From Camellia lanceoleosa (Eukaryota > Streptophyta > Magnoliopsida > Ericales > Theaceae), in the NCBI GenBank assembly GCA_025200525.1, contig CM045762.1, positions 124,377,752 through 124,441,751 of the forward strand: a stretch of DNA of 64,000 nt, read 5' to 3'. Below are positions 9,888 to 21,171 of this stretch, in pieces (the first letter of the stretch is position 1; each line of letters starts with the position of its first letter). The position numbers and the translations under genes are program-made. The notes under the pieces are model-generated. The model did no database searches and had not been told where the DNA came from. It saw only the letters and a program-made list of their open reading frames with translations.

Positions 9888-12820
9888 TGTTATGACCATA
9901 GTTCTAAATCCCGGTATCAGGTAACGTAACGGTATCGATCGCGGAGTATCGGTATCAGTAATATCGACCGGTACGTATCAGATATCGGGCGTCGCGGCTG
10001 TGAAATTTTAAAAATCATTAGCAATCCATCTAAAACTCAATTTTATGCATTTTTTTTACTCTTTTAGCCTTAATTTATTACATTTTAATCAAAATTTTGA
10101 TATGTAGACTCTAATTTAGTTAGTAATGATAATGATATGTAGACTCTAATTTAGTTAGTAATAACAGTTTTCAATTAACAAATATTGTAATTCTAATTTA
10201 GTTAGTAATAATAATGCATTTAAAATAAAAATCTAAAATCTAAAATATTAAACATCTTTACTTAACAATTAAACCTCTTTAAAAAAATCTGACAGATTAA
10301 ACCTTTATAAAAAAAAATCTAATATAAAAAAAATCTAAAATTAAAATATTTGACAAATTAAAAAATTTAAAATAATAAAAAAAATCTGAAATAAAAAATT
10401 TGACAGATTAAATCTCTTTAAATAATATATATAAAATATATATATATTGAGCATATGTGCATTTAAAATATATATATATATAATATTTTTATATATAAAA
10501 AATTATATATTCTATGCCAATAATATATATATATATAATATATAAAATTATGAGAGAATAACTTAAAACAAAACAGAGCATCACATATTATAAATAAAAC
10601 AAAACAAACCGTTGACTTAAAACAAAACAGAGCATAATATATATATATATATATGCCGATTATATATATATAAAAACAAAACAAAAATTATGACTTAAAA
10701 CAAATTATAAACAAACCACTGGCTGCTCCAACCAAAAGAAAAAGAAAAGCAGAGCATCAAACAAAACTATGACTTCTTCAACCAAAAAAGAAAAACAGAT
10801 CATCAAACTATGGCTTTTCCAAGTGCTTTGTTTTGCTTTTCCAGGTGCTTTGTTTTGCTTTTCTCAATTATTTTTGCAGGTGAATTTCAGCCGTATCGGA
10901 AACAAATAAACTACGTGTCGGATTCGGGGCGATTAAATGGAGAATCAGCGTCTGACGTAAAATCCATTCTCGCCAGTATACCAGTGAGTATCCGACTTGG
11001 CCCTCTCATTTTCCGGTACGAACCGGCCGGTACAGGACATACCGGCTGATATTTAGAACCTTGGTTACGACCTGACCCCGCTTGAAGGGATTAGTGAAGT
11101 GGTAGTCGATAATCCGACATTACCATAGGCCTTCTTAAACAAACACATAATTATAGGGGGTTGCAGAAGCAAATATGTTAAACTAAATCATCTAATGAAT
11201 TGAGTAGACTTATATGAGACAAAGAAATTTACACATTTATATACATATATATTCGTATAATCATTCAAAAGAACACACAATCCAATCTCGTCATAAAGGG
11301 ATAAACCCTACGTACTAAAACATTGTTCTCATCTTTCAAATCCATTGCATTACATGGTAAAAGGCTAACTCCCTAGCTTATGAAGCCTTGACACTTAACA
11401 TTTATGGAACCTCTACGTGAGGCACAAAGGTTGGCTTTGCAAAACAGAAATACAAACAGACAACTCTAGGCTTGGTCTTGCGCTTAATCACCTACATATA
11501 TATATATATATATATAAAGTGAACTGGAGCCTAATAAATAATAATAGAGTAAAGGGTTAATGAATAATCTCCCATAATATAAAATTTCAAATTCAGAGTT
11601 TCAGATCATAACATAATCAGATACATATTCAGACTTGTAATCATGCGTACGTGGTATATCCATTAGCTAACAGGGCAGATGGTCGTATAAGACCTATTCA
11701 GATCAGACAGATGATTATGCATAACCAGACGAATAACCATTAAGGTTTAACAAACAGTTCCAAGAGTTGGAACCCACAAAGATCTTTGATAACAAATAAT
11801 AGATAACAGATATAGATGCTAAGAATGCCATAATTATATTTTAGATAATGGACAATTATTCATTCATTCATAAAATATCAATTCAGAAACATAATATAAA
11901 TTGTAAATCAGCAAAATACTTGTAATCAAATATAACTTTACAGAGTTGTTACTCACAAATGGCTCCTTAGACAAACTGAATAGAACGAAGCGTGTGACCT
12001 ACACAAACACATAACAGAGCTGGATTGAAACACACGTCCCCAAACCATGTCTTATCTAATTCAGTAATCTCTTAGTGTGTTTCTAACTCTTTTCCTTATT
12101 ATCATTGTCCAAATAATAGCTTCAAAATGACTATGGATGTAAGAGGATGAAAGTGTGCATTTGGAAATGCATTTCAAAAATGCTAAAAATAGGGTAGTTC
12201 GTTCGAGCACAACTTTGGTTACTCGAGCAGTCTACAAAACTCTGTAAAACTTTTAGATGTAGAAATTCTAGGCTTGGTCCACATGCAATGTAAAGCTGAG
12301 TTCGCTCAAGTGTACACTTAGTCGCTCGAGCCAACTGCTAATCGCTGCAAAAATACTAACAGCATGCAAAGTGCGCTCGAGCGATGCGACCAGATTCTGG
12401 AATTTCCATAATGCAATTTGAACTCCAAAAAACATGTTGAAGGTCCACAATTCATGCATGACATACTCTTATGTTCAAATACACAACCAAAAATATGGAT
12501 ACTAACTCAATTGGCAAAATTAAAGCTTAAAACTTTGAGAATTCACCATGCATGTACTAATTTGACTTTAATTCTTTTTGTAGACTTGAAAACCATGCAA
12601 TTGAGCTTCAAATTTTTGTAATTCATGGATGCATGTGTGATATGATTCTCATTTCATACCTTAGTAGCACGAACCAAACTCAAATTGATGAAACTAGCCA
12701 AAATTATGCATACATGCAAGTATTGACTCCAAATTCTTCATTTTAGTTTCATTTCTTACATTTAATCACACACTTTTCTTGAATTCTCAAATGAAATGAC
12801 TTATACTCTTATATTTATGA
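9888..12820. mobile_element. Decayed LTR related to the gypsy LTRs at 33742 and 41010, split by a Mutator-like MITE
   Basis: TGTTATGACC at 9888-9897 is interrupted by the insert 9898-11063 and resumes as GTTACGACCTGACCCCGC at 11064. This parallels the LTR start TGTCATGGCCTGAACTCACC at 33742. Further matches in order: TCGATAATCCGACATTACC against CAGTAATCCTGAGATTACC; a GGCTTGGTC...CACCTACA block at about 11470; and CGCTCGAGC motifs with TGCAAAAATACTAACAGC-like spacing at 12195-12385. The right end is not recognisable; it is lost near 12820 where a GC-rich insert begins. No internal coding region is present. Confidence 0.5.
9898..11063. mobile_element. Mutator-like non-autonomous element (1166 bp) with 9-bp target duplication
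   Basis: The left end ATAGTTCTAAATCCCGGTAT and the reverse complement of the right end CAAGGTTCTAAATATCAGCC share a TTCTAAAT...CCGGTAT inverted terminus. Flanks are GTTATGACC (9889-9897) and GTTACGACC (11064-11072), a 9-bp duplication with one mismatch, as Mutator-type elements make. The ends are rich in CCGGTAC/GGTATCG motifs. The middle is AT-rich with internal duplications: the TATGTAGACTCTAATTTAGT phrase twice near 10100-10165, and GACTTAAAACAAAACAGAGC twice near 10560-10635. No transposase is encoded. Confidence 0.65.
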
Positions 12821-12824
12821 TCTT

Positions 12825-13563
12825 GAAGTGGGCCGAGGTAACGGCCGAGAGAATTGGCAGCCAAGTGGATCATTGGGCCGAGATGACTTGCGATCCATTT
12901 AGTATCAGGCTGCTAGCACTTGGGTCGGGCAAGTGTTGGGCCAAGAATGCGCCGCCGGAGGCGGAAGAAAAGGTGCTCGGTTTGACCGAGCGGTGTGTTA
13001 GCGATGATGAACCGATCAAGTAAGGTGACGGCGCCTGAAGGAAAAGCGTGGTCACCGAGGCAACCTTTGCTTTCGACAGGAAGACAGAACATAGGAGATG
13101 CCGGGCTCGGCTTGCCGAGATGTTATCTAGCCGGTTCTCCTTGTGCTTAGCGATGGAGTGCTTGGATATGAAACACATCCGCCACGGATAGAGCTCGACC
13201 GCCGAGCTCAGCGAGAATGGCGATTGAGATTAGGTGATGTTGACAAGGTTTCTGTTGACAGATGGGATAGCAGAGCCACCCATCAAGAGATGACTGAGAG
13301 TGGATATGGGGCGCAGAGGGTATACAGGCATGTCTGCGCCCCCCATACGGGAGGAACACTTTGTAAGAAAAAACTAACACCCGACTCACTCTCCTCTCTC
13401 TCTACCGCTAGGTGTGTGCTAATTGATCATCGGAGGGTTTTCGGCCACACACCGCGGGCACTCACCGTTGTGTTTTCAGGTGATCGGACTGAAGCGGAGC
13501 TCGGAAGAAAGAAGTACGGGCTTGCCGGAATATCTGCTCCCCGTACAGGTTCATATATTTCTC
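12825..13563. mobile_element. GC-rich insert with perfect 9-bp direct repeats and no inverted ends
   Basis: A 739-bp GC-rich block sits in AT-rich surroundings and is bounded by TATGATCTT at 12816-12824 and again at 13564-13572. It begins GAAGTGGGCCGAGG and ends TTCATATATTTCTC, with no inverted termini. It contains many GCCGAG/CTCGGC hexamers, and a 3' part CTAATTGATCATCGGAGGG followed by CGGCCACACACCGCGGGC, which resembles LTR U5-type sequence of some plant retroelements. The open frames across it (for example 13143-13568) are not recognised. A non-TIR Mutator-like or retroposed origin fits the 9-bp duplication. The class is undecided. Confidence 0.5.
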
Positions 13564-13572
13564 TATGATCTT

Positions 13573-14327
13573 ATACATTCATAGTGCAGAGCACTTGTTT
13601 TTATAGGGTTCTATTTATAAAGTTTGAATGCTTAGTAATGCATAACAAAACTCAAATTCTTAATTCTTGAACAAGCAGCTCAAATTCCAATTAGGGATGA
13701 TTCAGCAGCAAATGAGGCAGCACTAGAACTGGTAAAAAATGACAAGTTGAAAGAGGCAAGGGCTGGGCATGATGGAACCTGGAGAGCAAAATATTTACTG
13801 CACATTTAACATTCAAAAAATGCTTCCCATATTAAGAATTAAATAAACAACTGGGCCAATAATTCTTTGATTGGAAATGAACTAGACAATTCCAAGGGTG
13901 ATAGGAATTGAGCTAAGTAACATAAAAATCAATTTGAACTCAGTTTCTATACTACTTTTAGTGTTTAATCTAATATTGATACTTTCAAATTAGCTCATAT
14001 ATCCCATCTAAAAAAACTTAGCTCATATTCACCACAACATAACAAACTATGATATAATTTAAATATAAATTTTAAATTTATTATTATCAAATGCTTATTA
14101 ATTGACCAATCAATTTTTCGACGAGATCCAAGATTAGAACTGGAACTTATTTTATAGTTCAAACTGACTAGATCTTAGATAGTTCTTTCATACATAATAA
14201 ATATTCATGCAATAGTTTATACATAAATATATACAATTTTTACCCAAGTTTAAAAATTAAAACAAATAACATGTTTATATTTCTTATTTTTATTATAAAA
14301 AAGTACCAATAGATATGTATATATCAA
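13573..14327. other. AT-rich stretch without recognised features
   Basis: No supported gene, terminal repeat or RNA gene. Confidence 0.5.
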
Positions 14328-14336
14328 TTTAATAAG

Positions 14337-14677
14337 GGGTAAATTACAAATACACCCTTGAGATTTAATTAAAATATGAATCGCCCCTGTGGTTTTGAAA
14401 ATTACATCCCACCCCCTGAGGTTTCTAATTTCATAATAAATCGTCTATTTTATTAATAAATCATCAAGTCAATTAATAGTTTTTAATGATGTTAAAAATA
14501 TGTTTCAATTAATATTTTAGATAATTTTATTATTGTATAGGAGAGCAATTATGAATTTCATTTTTTTAGTTAATTTTGTTAAATAAAAAATTCTATTAAG
14601 GATCTGTAATTTTTCAAACTATAGAGAGGCAATCTGTATTTTAAGCAAATCTTAAGAAGTGTATTTGTAATTTAACC
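14337..14677. mobile_element. MITE, 341 bp, Mutator-type 9-bp target duplication
   Basis: Inverted ends GGGTAAATTACAAATACAC (left) and GGTTAAATTACAAATACAC (right, reverse complement) flank an AT-rich core. Perfect 9-bp direct repeats TTTAATAAG lie at 14328-14336 and 14678-14686. No coding capacity. Confidence 0.8.
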
Positions 14678-14686
14678 TTTAATAAG

Positions 14687-15241
14687 TAAACGAGTCAAGC
14701 AGTTCATGAGTTGGGTATTGATTAAGACAAATTTTTGTTAATTAGGTAAAGTCAAGTTGGCATAAAAGTCGAATCAACTAGTTTTGAGGTCACTTTTAAT
14801 GTCTACCACAACTCTAACTCCAAAAACTAACCATTATACATTTTATATGACATAAGACAAATTATAATTTTTAAACAATAGTAAACAAATTTTTCCACTT
14901 TACAAAATATTCAAAGGATACATTTGTGACTTACCATGTCATGGGATGAATTTTGACATAGAATAAACTAGAATTACAAAACCCAGGACAAAATCTATTC
15001 ATTTTTTATGTGAATGTAGCTTTTGTAATTTATCATTTTTTTTTTAAAAAAAAAAAATTACCAATTAAACTATGATATGTATTTTTTATTTCCAAGGACA
15101 TAGAGCACACAATTATTAGAAAAATAATTTCAAAAGGTTAAAACTTAAATAATTCTAAATATTTTTCTTATATATTTTAAACAAAATTTATGTCATTATT
15201 TAGTTTTTAAATATTTATTTATACATGTATAGTACTCAGAT
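14687..15241. other. AT-rich stretch without recognised features
   Basis: No supported gene or terminal repeat in this interval. Confidence 0.5.
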
Positions 15242-15339
15242 GGTTTAGGAAAATAAGTGGGAGTACTAATTAGTGCCATCACTAATGATGTGGCAGTGGG
15301 TCCCACTTATTGCCACAATGTTGTTGTGTCTGTTTGTTT

Positions 15340-15379
<40 letters not shown>

Positions 15380-15443
15380 TAGATGCCAGATCATTAGTGG
15401 TTGATTTAGAGCACCACTTTTAGTGGTCTCTAGCATTGCCCGA
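15242..15443. repeat. MITE-like repeat, copy 1 (with copy 2 at 17695-17871)
   Basis: Shares with 17695-17871 the phrases AGTACTAATTAGTG, CATCACTAATGAT, CCACAATGTTGTTGTGTCT, CATTAGTGGTTG and GCACCACTTTTAGTGGTCTC in the same order. CACTAATGATGTGGC near the left end is mirrored by GCCAGATCATTAGTGG near the right, giving a hairpin-like layout. The middle of copy 1 is an uninterrupted T run of about 31 bases. Terminal GGGCAATGCTAGAGACCACT (reverse complement of the right end) resembles plant MITE ends. Confidence 0.75.
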
Positions 15444-15693
15444 TTGTTTATACAAGAGGGAAAGTTTAGTAGCTTCTATTTGGTTAGAGCAACTCTAATG
15501 TTACGCTTTATTTTTTATTAACTAAAATATATACTTTTTATTTTATCTAATTATATCTATATGCTCTAACATCATTATTTACTGTACTTAACTATCCACA
15601 CAAATTATTTAAAAAGTCTTTCAAGACTCTCTAAATGTAATTATTAGTCTCTAAAAATTTTATTAAAATAGCTATTATACTAGTTAGCTATTA

Positions 15694-16119
15694 GAGCATC
15701 CTTATCAAGCTCTTTAAAATCATTTTTTAGCTAAAAATTTCAAAAAATCAACTCCATTAAACTTGCTTGCAACTCGTCAAAATTTACGAAGGCTACATTA
15801 ACTCGTTACAACAAGTGATGCACTGTTCATTGCTACTTGTGTTACTGGATGTCTACCTAAAAGTCCTGCCAGACGTTCGGCCGGTCAACTGGTCAACGAC
15901 AATTTTTTTTTTCTTCATTTTTTAAGAATTGTTTGGTTGGTAACTTATCAATTTAATAAATAAAAAAAAGAAAGACTAACAAACACAATAAAAAAATAAT
16001 ATTTAATAAAAATAAGTTAGAATATAGAGTTTGATGCAGTAGGTGCTAAAAAGTAACTAGTTAAAATAATAAAACAATTTTAATTTAATTAAAATTTGAA
16101 GAGTTTGGTGTGAATGCTC
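15694..16119. mobile_element. PIF/Harbinger-type MITE, 426 bp, TTA target duplication
   Basis: The left end GAGCATCCTTATCAAGCTCT and the reverse-complemented right end GAGCATTCACACCAAACTCT form imperfect inverted termini. Both sides carry TTA (15691-15693 and 16120-16122), the usual PIF/Harbinger duplication. The core is AT-rich and non-coding. Confidence 0.7.
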
Positions 16120-16261
16120 TTAATGAGGCTAAAATAGGATCAGATTAACTAAATTAGTCAACATGCATCTTCTAAAGCTTATGTTAGCAACTCTAACCTT
16201 GGTGGGCAAAATGCCTAGTAAAAGTACATAGAAAAATATTATAGGAGAATTATAATAACAG

Positions 16262-17062
16262 TTCCTATAGTTTAGGATTTGTGTCACTTTGATACTGACT
16301 TTTTGATTGTAACATATTTGACTCTGAATTTTGAATCTTATTCCAAATAAGGATAATTGAAGATACCATTGCTCAATTTTAATAGCAAAGTCGTCAATTC
16401 GATAAAATATAAACTAATTTGACAAAAATAAATGTCAAAAAAATATTTTTGAATTTTTAAAAATTATTTCTACACACCAAAGCTAAAATTATGTAAAATT
16501 GATAAATCTTTTACACATTTATTTATTTATTTATTTTACCAAATTAATTTTTATTATGTGTTAGAATGATAATCATGTAATGGGTGGTTGTTAGGCTTCT
16601 AATGTGTAATCGACATATTTAATATATGAAACGTTTTTAGTTTTGAATTTTTAATTTAATTAATTGATTTAATAATATTATCAAAATTGTCGTCATATTT
16701 GACTTTTAAAAAATAGAAACTAATTTAATGAAAATAAAACAACCATCCATAATCATCCTCCAAACACATAATAAAAATTAATTTGGTAAAAACAAAATAA
16801 AAAATGTGTAAAAGATTTATCAATTTTACACAATTTTATCTTTAATTGGGTAGAAAAATTTTAAAATTCAAAGAAAAAAAATTTTGACATTTATTTTTTT
16901 CAAATTAGTTTATATTTTATTATATAGACAACTTTACTTTTAAAATTGAACAATAGTATCTTCAATTGTCTTTATTTGGAATAAGATTTAAAATTCAGAA
17001 TTAAATGTGTCATAATTGAAAAGTTAATGACTAAAGTGACAAGAGTCCCAAATTATAGGGAT
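16262..17062. mobile_element. Foldback element, about 800 bp with about 330-bp inverted arms
   Basis: The left arm (about 16262-16592) and right arm (about 16738-17062) are inverted copies along their whole length. TTCCTATAG and TCCCTATAA sit at the tips. Further in, GTGTCACTTTGATACTGACT pairs with GTCACTTTAGTCATTAACTT, and deeper still ACCAAATTAATTTTTATTAT pairs with ATAATAAAAATTAATTTGGT. A loop of about 145 bp separates the arms. There is no coding capacity. A transcript through it would form a long imperfect hairpin. A target duplication was not clear. Confidence 0.75.
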
Positions 17063-17485
17063 TGGGCTGGGCCCGAGCCCTTGGGCTAGGGCCTGGGCTT
17101 GGGCCATCATTTTGAGGCTCGCCCCAGCCCGTGGGCCTAGCCTGACCAGTGACTTGACCCATCGGCCCGCTTAAGGCCCACTCAAGGCCAGGCCCGTCTA
17201 GCTCGCCCAAGGTCCGGTGCCTTTTTTAGTAAAAAATAATAAAATTTTGGTAGAAAAAATTTTAAAAAACAAAAAAAAAAAAAATTATCAGGCCCACCCA
17301 AGTCTAAGGCTAGGCCCAAGCCTAGCGGGCTGACTCAAGGCCCAGCCCACTGGCCCGCCCAAGGCCCAAATACCCCTGGGCCTAATTTTTTGGCCTGTGG
17401 GGGCCAGCCTGGCTCGGTCTAAATTTTGTGAGCTTCATAAAACCCGACATAAATCGGACCGGATCGGGTCAGATTTACACTCCTA
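17063..17485. repeat. GGCC-rich repeat, probable MITE
   Basis: Dense GGGCC/GGCCC phrases (GGGCTGGGCCCGAGCCCTTG, CCAGCCCACTGGCCCGCCC) in otherwise AT-rich DNA, ending GATCGGGTCAGATTTACACT. The combination of a GGGCTTGGGCC core with an end reading AGTGTAAATCTGACCCGA on the other strand resembles a widespread plant hAT-like MITE type. Borders and target duplication are not fixed. It abuts the foldback element. Confidence 0.45.
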
Positions 17486-17694
17486 AACAAGGGAGATAGT
17501 TTTGCCAAGCTTCCAACACTAGCTGCATGAAAATAAAAAAAGACAATTGGTGGAGCCTATTGGAAGCTATAAATTGCAACCTCAATAAGAGAAATGCCTC
17601 AAATGCCCATTTGCCTCCTCCCTTAGATTTGCTAGTGACCGGGAAACTATTTCCATGCACGTGTTAATAGTGTGCATATTTTATTTACATTATT

Positions 17695-17871
17695 TTGGTA
17701 GAAAATGAGTGTGAGTACTAATTAGTGTCATCACTAATGATTTAGCAGTGGGTCTCACCCACTTCCACAATGTTGTTGTGTCTATTTTTTTTATTTTTTT
17801 TGAAAAAGTGAGTGTCACATCATTAGTGGTTGTTTTAGAGCACCACTTTTAGTGGTCTCTAGCATTGCCCA
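17695..17871. repeat. MITE-like repeat, copy 2
   Basis: Second copy of the repeat at 15242-15443, same orientation, collinear throughout and differing by scattered substitutions. The central T run is shorter and interrupted. Confidence 0.75.
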
Positions 17872-18114
17872 ATTTTGATTAGGTTTTTGGGATGATCAAA
17901 TGAATTGTTTGTCCTTTTTAAAAAAGTAAAAAAATGAACTATTTGTGATACCGTTATACAGTGAATGGACGGTAAGACGATGTTAATCTGTTGTACCAAA
18001 TCACATACTTAGAAAAATAAAAATCTACTCTTAAAAACGGTGGCTACACGTCTCTGTAATTAAATTTTTTTGTTTTCTTAAATTATTTTATTTCCACAAT
18101 TATTAGTAGTTCAC

Positions 18115-18320
18115 ATATATTTTATACTTTTAGTTTGTGTTTTAAATAATGATTTATCTCCTCAATTTCCAACAAATCACAAGCCTGAAACATGCCACCA
18201 AATTGTTTAATATCATGAATAACCCCAATAATATTTTGACTCACCATGATGCCATTTATCATATTGATGGCAACTTGAGAATCAATTTCAATAACAGCAT
18301 TAGCCCTTCACTTTGAGCAA
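18115..18320 (-). pseudogene. RNase H-like (RVT_3 type) domain relic
   Basis: On the minus strand a frame reads ANAVIEIDSQVAINMINGIM, followed by a helical segment (GVIHDIKQFGGMFQACDLLE). The pattern, an acidic strand (IEIDS) then a helix and the DI...L-C---L spacing, matches the RNase H-like domain found in plant LINE-derived proteins. It is only about 65 residues, lacks the upstream strands and the C-terminal NxxAD segment, and has no start. A degraded LINE tail is likely; the evidence is modest. Confidence 0.4.
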
Positions 18321-19079
18321 TTCCAACACCATGAACCATTTTTCTTGCTAAAAAATAGCATATAGATTTTTTAGTTTGTCTAATTACTTTAGCTAATGTA
18401 TACTACAACAATGCTTGTAGTTAACCACATAGTTACTTAGAGACAAAAAGTATTTGTCTAGCCTTTTGACTCTCTAATTGTGGCCAGCCCCTTTACAAAG
18501 GAGGCATAATGCCTGATGCATTGCTTAACCTATTGGAGCATTGAAATTGTGATTAAATTGGATTAAATGACTAACAAACACAACGTAGTGAGCAGGTTGG
18601 AATTGTTCTATAAGAATGGCTACCACAAACAATTGGCTAGCACAATAGTTCATAAATTGGGTGATAGCTGCCACAAAACTCACTTTGCTTGGTTACACTT
18701 TTTTTAAAATATTTTTCAGAAAATTCTACTTTCTTATTTTTCATATTTTTTTTTTTGTTTTTACTAATTTTTTTTAATATTTTAAGTAATTTTTTAATAC
18801 TTTTTAGACACACCTAACATAAATATACCTAAAAAGTAAAAAAATTGTGAAAAAGCTTTTTAAAAATTCACTAAATACCAAAGATATAAATTTAAAAAAA
18901 AACGAGAATTCAGTACATTTTTTGTATTTTTATATATTTATTAATTTTTTAAATATTTTTTCACAAATTTTTTACATTTTAGATACATCTAAGTAAAGTA
19001 CATCTAAAAAAGTAAAAAAAAAATGTTTAAAATTTTAAAAATATGCACTGAAAATAAAAAAACACAAAAACCAAAATAC
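18321..19079. other. Non-coding AT-rich stretch
   Basis: No gene or bounded element that I can support. Confidence 0.5.
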
Positions 19080-19082
19080 TTA

Positions 19083-20222
19083 GGGTGTGTTTGGTAACGT
19101 TTACGTTTTCAGTTTATATTTACAAAAAATTTATAAACTGGTTTTTGTTTATTTTTAGAAAAACATAAACTACAAACGTGTTTGGTAATTGAGAAAATGT
19201 TTTAAAAATTTTAAAAATATAAAAAAGAGTGAGAAATGGCAAGTGGTGGCGGAAGACGGTGGTGGAAAGTGGTGACGATAGGTGATGGGTAGCTGGTGGT
19301 GGTGGTGGTGGTGGTGGTGGTGGCGGTGGTGGCGGATGGGTGGGTGACAGTGGCAGGTGGTAGCAAGTGGGTGGTGGTGGTGGTGGCGGTGGTGGCGGGT
19401 GGTGGCGGTGGTGGCGGTGGGTGGTGGATGGTAGGTGGCGGTGGATGGTAGCGGATGGGTGGTGGTGGCGGGTAAGTGGCAGTGGTGGTGGTGGCGGCGG
19501 GTAGATGGCGGGTGGTAGCGAGTGGGTGGTGGTAGTGGTGGTGGCGGCGGTGGGTGGTGGTGGCAGGTGGGTGGCGGGTGGTGGCGGTGGGTGAGTGAGT
19601 GGGTGGCGGTGGCGATGGCGGTGGCGATGGCGTGGTGGTGGCAGTGGGTGGCGGATGGCGGTGGTGGTGGATAGCGGTGATGGGTGTTGAATGGTGGCAG
19701 TGGGTGGTGGTGGTAGTGGGTGGTGGGTGGTGGTGGCGGTGGGTGATGGGTGGTGGTGGTGGCAGATGGGTGGTGGTGGCGGGTGGGTGGCAAGTGGTGG
19801 ATGGTGGTGGCAGGTGGGTAGTGAGTGGTGGTGGCGGGCGGTGGATGGTAGTGGCGGGTGGCAGGTGGATGGCAGGTGGGTGGTGGTGGCGAGGGGGTGG
19901 GTGGTAGTGGTGAGTGGGTGATGGGTAGTGGCTGGTGGTTGCGGGTGGTGGGTGATGGTGGTAGGTGGTTGGTGGTGGCAGAAGACAGTGGTGGAAAATG
20001 GTGGCGGGTGGTGGCTAGTGTTGGGTGGTAAAAAAAAAAAAAAAAACTGAAAATTCAAAACGAAAACACATTTTTTGTATTTTCATTTTTTGGCCAAATT
20101 TATAAACTGAGACCACTGATTTATAAATCAAAAATTTTACCAAAAAAATTTTTATTTGAGTTTTTAAAATTTTTGTAAATATAAATAGAAAACAGAAAAC
20201 GTAAGTGTTACCAAACGGCACT
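19083..20222. mobile_element. PIF/Harbinger (Tourist-like) non-autonomous element filled by a GGTGGT minisatellite
   Basis: The left end GGGTGTGTTTGGTAACGTTT and the reverse-complemented right end AGTGCCGTTTGGTAACACTT are inverted. Flanks are TTA at 19080-19082 and TTA at 20223-20225, the Harbinger target duplication. The arms (about 130-190 bp) are AT-rich. The middle, about 19240-20030, is an almost pure degenerate GGT/GGTGGC/GGTGGGTGG array. Any protein read from it (His/Pro/Thr-rich on the minus strand, Gly/Trp/Val-rich on the plus) is a repeat artefact. The total of 1140 bp is about three times a typical Tourist MITE, explained by minisatellite growth. Confidence 0.75.
19240..20030. repeat. 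GGTGGT-type minisatellite, about 790 bp
   Basis: Degenerate trinucleotide-based array on a GGTGGC/GGTGGGTGG theme. The G-rich strand is the plus strand, with hundreds of GG doublets at 3-base spacing, so G-quadruplex-like folding is plausible. Confidence 0.9.
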
Positions 20223-20293
20223 TTAATTTTCAAAAAATTTAATCTAAAAAATTCAAACTAATCACACTGATGGATACAATCTCTTAACACCCA

Positions 20294-20500
20294 CCCCCCC
20301 CCCCCCCCCCCACTCCGCCGTTCATATTTTCACAATGTCATATCGAAATTTATTCAACATTCCTGCACCAGGTGCCGCTGCCAACCATCCCCCACTAGGT
20401 TTCCCCACTCCGCCGTTCATATTTTCACAATGTCATATCGAAATTTATTCAACATTCCTGCACCAGGTGCCGCTGCCAACCATCCCCCACTAGGTTTTTG
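20294..20500. repeat. Poly(C) run followed by a 95-bp tandem duplication
   Basis: C18 at 20294-20311 is followed by two near-identical 95-bp units. CACTCCGCCGTTCATATTTT starts at 20311 and again at 20406, each unit ending CCAACCATCCCCCACTAGG. The duplication looks recent, since I see no internal differences between units. Confidence 0.9.
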
Positions 20501-21171
20501 AGTTTTTTTGAGACCCAAGGTGAACACTAACGCTAAGTTAGGCACGTGGTCAAAAAATTATTTAAAAATTTAAAAAATTATTATTATTTATCAAAAGTTA
20601 AAAATTACAATTGCACAACTTTTAATCTTAATTTTTCCTTATACACTAATTTATACAATTTTTTAATACATATTTTTCATAAAAAGTCAAAAATTAACTC
20701 AAATAACCATATTTTTTTCCTCAACTTTTTAGTCATTTAGTTAGATTGGGCCTTTTATTCATTTACTATTATGAATTATAATTCATTGAGTTTTATTATA
20801 ATATTTTGTATAAATCAATTCTAAAAAAAAGAAAATAAAAAACAGGATTGTGACTCCACTAAATAGCTTTTTCCTTAAAGGAGTATTGCAAAATCAATTG
20901 AAAATAGAGAAATTAATTAAATAACAAGAGGTATAGATAGGTAAGGTCTCTCAACAATACTAATTACATATATGATTTTCCTATAAAAAAATAAAAATAA
21001 ATAAATAAATAAACTTTATTTATGTGCACAGACCACTACAAGAAAATTTGAGTACGCTGCATTTTCTTTCGACGTTTTTTCAAAACGACACATAGATGAC
21101 TTTTTTTTTCACACACAATATATATATATATATATAATGCTGTGTGTTGTCTTAATAAAAATACAATAAAT
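20501..21171. other. AT-rich stretch; holds one member of an 85-bp direct repeat
   Basis: 20771-20858 (TATAATTCATTGAGTTTTAT ... AGGATTGTG) recurs almost unchanged at 21957-22043. No gene is seen. Confidence 0.7.

Noticed and set aside
13143..13568. 141-residue frame in the GC-rich insert
   Set aside because: Composition-driven openness; no domain recognised and the minus strand is similarly open.
19120..20058. 312-residue His/Pro/Thr-rich open frame (minus strand) and Gly/Trp-rich frames (plus strand)
   Set aside because: They are translations of the GGTGGT minisatellite; all frames stay open because the repeat lacks stop codons.
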